Source of the DNA: Glycomyces albidus
Lineage (GTDB): Bacteria; Actinomycetota; Actinomycetes; Mycobacteriales; Micromonosporaceae
Assembly (NCBI RefSeq): GCF_009451885.1
Contig: NZ_WIAO01000035.1
Coordinates: forward strand, 7,265 to 48,712
Length of the DNA stretch: 41,448 bases
Direction of reading: 5' to 3'
Shown here: piece after piece, positions 39,450-41,448 of the stretch
Layout of the letters: every line of letters starts with the position of its first letter
Numbering within the stretch: position 1 is the stretch's first letter
Translations under genes and position numbers: made by a program
The notes under the pieces: model-generated
What the model saw: only the letters and a program-made list of their open reading frames with translations
What the model was told of the DNA's origin: nothing
Database searches by the model: none

Positions 39450-40409
39450 ATGACTGACAACGATCTTGTCCCGGCCGCGCTCCATCCGCAGGTCCAGGCA
39501 TATCTGGACCGTATCGCCAAGGCCGGATTCGGTGCGCTGCACACGTTCACGCCCGAGCAGGCCCGGCTGGGGCTGCAGCGGCAGATCCCGCTGCTCGCCG
39601 AGCCGGAACGGGTCGAGGCGGTCCGCGACACCGAGATCCCGAGCCGGCGAGGACCGCTGAGGATCAGGATCTACACGCCGCTCGGCACCGAGCCCGGGCG
39701 GTTGCCGGTCACCATGTTCTTCCATGGCGGCGGGTTCGTCCTCGGCAGCCTCGACACCCATGACGGGCTGTGCCGCAGTATCGCCAACGGCGCCGGAACG
39801 CTCGTCGTGTCGGTCGACTATCCACTCGCCCCCGAGCACCGGTTTCCTGCGGCACCGGAGGCGTGCTTCGCCGCGACTCGCTGGGCGGCGGAACATGCGG
39901 CCGAGATCGGCGGGGACGCTTCGCGGATGGCCGTCGCCGGGGACAGCGCCGGAGGGAATCTGGCTGCGGTGGTCACGCACTTGGTGCGGGAGCGCGGTGG
40001 GCCCGACCTGGTATTCCAGTTGCTGATCTATCCCGACGTGGACTTCCGCCGGACGAGTTGGAGCATCCGGGAGTTCGCCGGCGTGTACGGCAACATCACC
40101 CGCGCGGCGCAGGACTGGTTCATGGACTTCTACGTGCGCGACGGGGAGGACAAACTCAACCCGCTGGTATCGCCGTTGCTCGCCTCCGATTTCGCAGGGC
40201 TTCCCAGTGCACTGGTGATCACCGCCGAGTTCGATGCGCTTCGCGACGAGGGCGAGGCTTACGCCGCGCGGCTCGCCGATGCTGGCGTTTCCGTCGCGGC
40301 GATCCGCTATCCAGGCATGATCCATGAGTTCCTCCGCCACCGCTTCGATGAGAGCGAACGGGCCCGCCAAGACGCCGCTGCGGCTTTGCGCGCCGCCTTC
40401 AGCAGGTGA
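39450..40409 (+). CDS. Esterase/lipase of the hormone-sensitive lipase family
   Basis: A cytosolic 319-residue alpha/beta hydrolase of bacterial esterase family IV. The oxyanion motif is FFHGGGFVLGS (about residues 91-101), the nucleophile motif VAGDSAGGNLAA (Ser near 166), the acid ALVITAEFDALRDEGE, and the His in YPGMIHEFL. These enzymes hydrolyse short-chain acyl esters. The start is ATG 39450 or ATG 39435; neither has a ribosome site, so a very short leader is possible. Divergent from the MerR gene, which likely activates it. The natural substrate is unknown. Confidence 0.92.
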   Translation: MTDNDLVPAALHPQVQAYLDRIAKAGFGALHTFTPEQARLGLQRQIPLLAEPERVEAVRDTEIPSRRGPLRIRIYTPLGTEPGRLPVTMFFHGGGFVLGSLDTHDGLCRSIANGAGTLVVSVDYPLAPEHRFPAAPEACFAATRWAAEHAAEIGGDASRMAVAGDSAGGNLAAVVTHLVRERGGPDLVFQLLIYPDVDFRRTSWSIREFAGVYGNITRAAQDWFMDFYVRDGEDKLNPLVSPLLASDFAGLPSALVITAEFDALRDEGEAYAARLADAGVSVAAIRYPGMIHEFLRHRFDESERARQDAAAALRAAFSR

Positions 40410-40601
40410 ATCCGGTCCGTACAGTGGAAGTGAGGAGGAGCCGGAACGCGCGGTCGCAACGCCGCGGATCACCCAGAACGGTCTGGGAAGGCGGCGACCG
40501 GTGATCGGCTGTCGGCATCTTCACATTTCAGTGCCGACATGCCGGACGGCTCTCGCGTCACTGGGGGGCCGTCCGGATTCGATGGCCGGGATGGTGGTGA
40601 T

Positions 40602-40778
40602 CGGGGTTCAAGCGGCGGCGACGGCGGGGGTGGGACGGTCGCAGGGTCGGTTGCGGTGGCCGGGGCCGCGGTGTTCGGGGTTCGGGCGGCGGCGACGGCG
40701 GGGCGGGGACGGTCGCAGGGTCGGTTGCGGTGGCCGGGGCAGTGGTGTTCCGGGTTCGGGCGGCGGCGACGGAGAGGT
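40602..40778. repeat. 74-bp tandem repeat, about 2.4 copies
   Basis: GGGTTC followed by GCGGCGGCGACGG recurs with starts of TTC at 40607, 40681 and 40755, each 74 bp apart. GGGACGGTCGCAGGG recurs at 40632 and 40706. As 74 is not a multiple of three and no frame is conserved, it is a noncoding minisatellite. Confidence 0.8.
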
Positions 40779-40942
40779 CAGTGCCGATCCGGGGCGGACG
40801 GCGGCAATGCCGGTCCATTGTGGCAGCGGTCCGGGCGTGGTCCGGTCACGGTTCCTGTTGCACTACAAGCATCTTGGCCCGCGCCGATGAAACTCCCTCA
40901 TCAAAGTTCACTCCACCGGGTGTTGCCACCACCAGTCACATC

Positions 40943-40958
40943 GAGTCACTATTGACTC
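40943..40958. promoter_or_regulatory. Inverted repeat GAGTCA-CTAT-TGACTC
   Basis: Perfect 6-bp arms 69 bp upstream of the DUF222 gene. It includes TTGACT, which could act as a -35 element. It may be an operator or part of the promoter. Confidence 0.35.
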
Positions 40959-41026
40959 ACACGATTCGCACACGCTGACGGAAAACCGCACCGCATTCGA
41001 GAACAGCCGAAGGGAGGCGAACCCCC

Positions 41027-41448
41027 GTGGACACCGCGATCCCCGCCCCGAACCCCGCAACGCTCGCCTCCCGGACCGAGGCACCCGCGCAGGCGGCAGC
41101 GGTCCGCACCGCCCTGGACGAGGCCGCGGCGGCGATCAACGCCCACCACGCCACCGTGCTCGGTGCGGTGATCGCAGCGAAGCGGGCGAACCTGCACCGC
41201 ACCTGCTTCGGGTTCTCGGCCCTGCGCGACTGGCTGGTCTCGGCCTTCGACTTCCACCGCCAGACCGCGGCCGACATCGCCGCCATCGCCCGCCTCGCCA
41301 CCAAGTTCCCCGCCCTCACCCACGCCGCCGTGACCGGGGCGGCCAGGATCGACCAGGTCGCCTACGCGGTCCGGCAACTGGACAAGACCCCCGCGGCGCG
41401 CCGGTTCGCCCCCACCCCCTTCCGGGCACCGGTCCCCTCCCCCTTCGA
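41027..41448 (+). CDS. DUF222/13E12-type HNH endonuclease family protein, 5' part
   Basis: The frame opens at GTG 41027, with AGGGAGG 9 nt upstream, and runs off the window after 140 codons, so it is 3'-truncated here. The product has an Ala-rich N-terminus and then LHRTCFGFSALRDWLVSAFDFHRQTAADIAAIARLATKFPALTHAAVTGAARIDQVAYAVRQLDKT. This matches the helical DUF222 domain of the 13E12 repeat family. The ALRDWL...A...A..L....P....A...G.......A..V pattern is diagnostic. Full members have about 400-500 residues and end in an HNH nuclease domain. They are multi-copy, mobile-like genes in actinomycetes. Function in the cell is unclear. Confidence 0.8.
   Translation, partial: MDTAIPAPNPATLASRTEAPAQAAAVRTALDEAAAAINAHHATVLGAVIAAKRANLHRTCFGFSALRDWLVSAFDFHRQTAADIAAIARLATKFPALTHAAVTGAARIDQVAYAVRQLDKTPAARRFAPTPFRAPVPSPF

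Larger units (their letters stand above)
40410..41026. other. 617-bp noncoding stretch before the DUF222 gene
   Basis: Frames here are shadows of repeats and lack ribosome sites. The stretch holds a 74-bp tandem repeat (40602-40778), an AT-richer part after 40860, and an inverted repeat GAGTCA-N4-TGACTC at 40943-40958. The remainder shows nothing I can name. Confidence 0.6.

Noticed and set aside
40602..40778. Repeat considered as a CRISPR array
   Set aside because: The units are directly adjacent with no variable spacers and no cas genes are nearby; it is a plain tandem repeat.
40324..40978. Several short rightward frames after the esterase
   Set aside because: They overlap the 74-bp repeat, whose period is not divisible by three, and show no conserved frame or ribosome site.

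Overview
The window is very GC-rich, with codons ending mostly in G or C, many GTG/TTG starts, several apparently leaderless genes, Tat signals and LAL/WYL/FCD-GntR type regulators. It reads as chromosomal DNA of an actinomycete. The genus cannot be fixed from sequence reading alone. I see no rRNA, tRNA, CRISPR array, prophage or intact insertion sequence.

Layout. 84-2077: a secreted protein of unknown function, an alpha/beta hydrolase, and the C-terminal remnant of a WYL-type regulator. 2176-6837: a complete glyoxylate-shunt locus, with a RamB/ScfR-type regulator divergent from isocitrate lyase (aceA), followed by malate synthase (aceB). 6944-10751, all leftward: a LuxR regulator without an ATPase domain, a secreted polyester hydrolase (cutinase/PET-hydrolase family) and an unknown protein. 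11039-12344: an FCD GntR regulator divergent from gluconokinase. 12409-17802: an M20 amidohydrolase and two divergently transcribed exported phosphatases (5'-nucleotidase and PAP2 acid phosphatase). 17920-19182: a tiny membrane protein and a ketopantoate reductase family protein. 19275-20961: a translationally coupled three-gene type VII secretion substrate cassette.

21254-24767: a two-component system and a serine-hydrolase lipoprotein. The 3' end of the kinase gene is followed by two decayed tandem copies of itself. 25156-28804: a secreted PL11 rhamnogalacturonan lyase with a LacI-type operator, convergent with a BNR beta-propeller protein that has its own LacI-like palindrome upstream. 29122-31914: a GAP-family membrane protein, then a LysR regulator with overlapping divergent promoters facing an EamA exporter. 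31850-35101: a tightly overlapped set of membrane protein, M48 metalloprotease and repeat-rich cytosolic protein. 35286-38816: one polypeptide carrying two complete exporter-fold ABC half-transporters behind an iron box. 39017-40409: a MerR regulator divergent from an HSL-family esterase. 40410-41026: a noncoding stretch with a 74-bp tandem repeat. 41027 to the end: the start of a DUF222/13E12-type HNH protein, cut by the window edge.

How the genes fit together. The window looks like accessory carbon and nutrient scavenging: acetate/fatty-acid use (glyoxylate shunt), gluconate, pectin (PL11), polyester or cutin, organic phosphate and iron. Most catabolic units sit beside a local regulator or a recognisable operator. 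The least ordinary items are the fused iron-box ABC transporter with one consensus and one degenerate ATP site, the PET-hydrolase homologue with substitutions near its active site, the M48 operon, and the repeat decay behind the histidine kinase.
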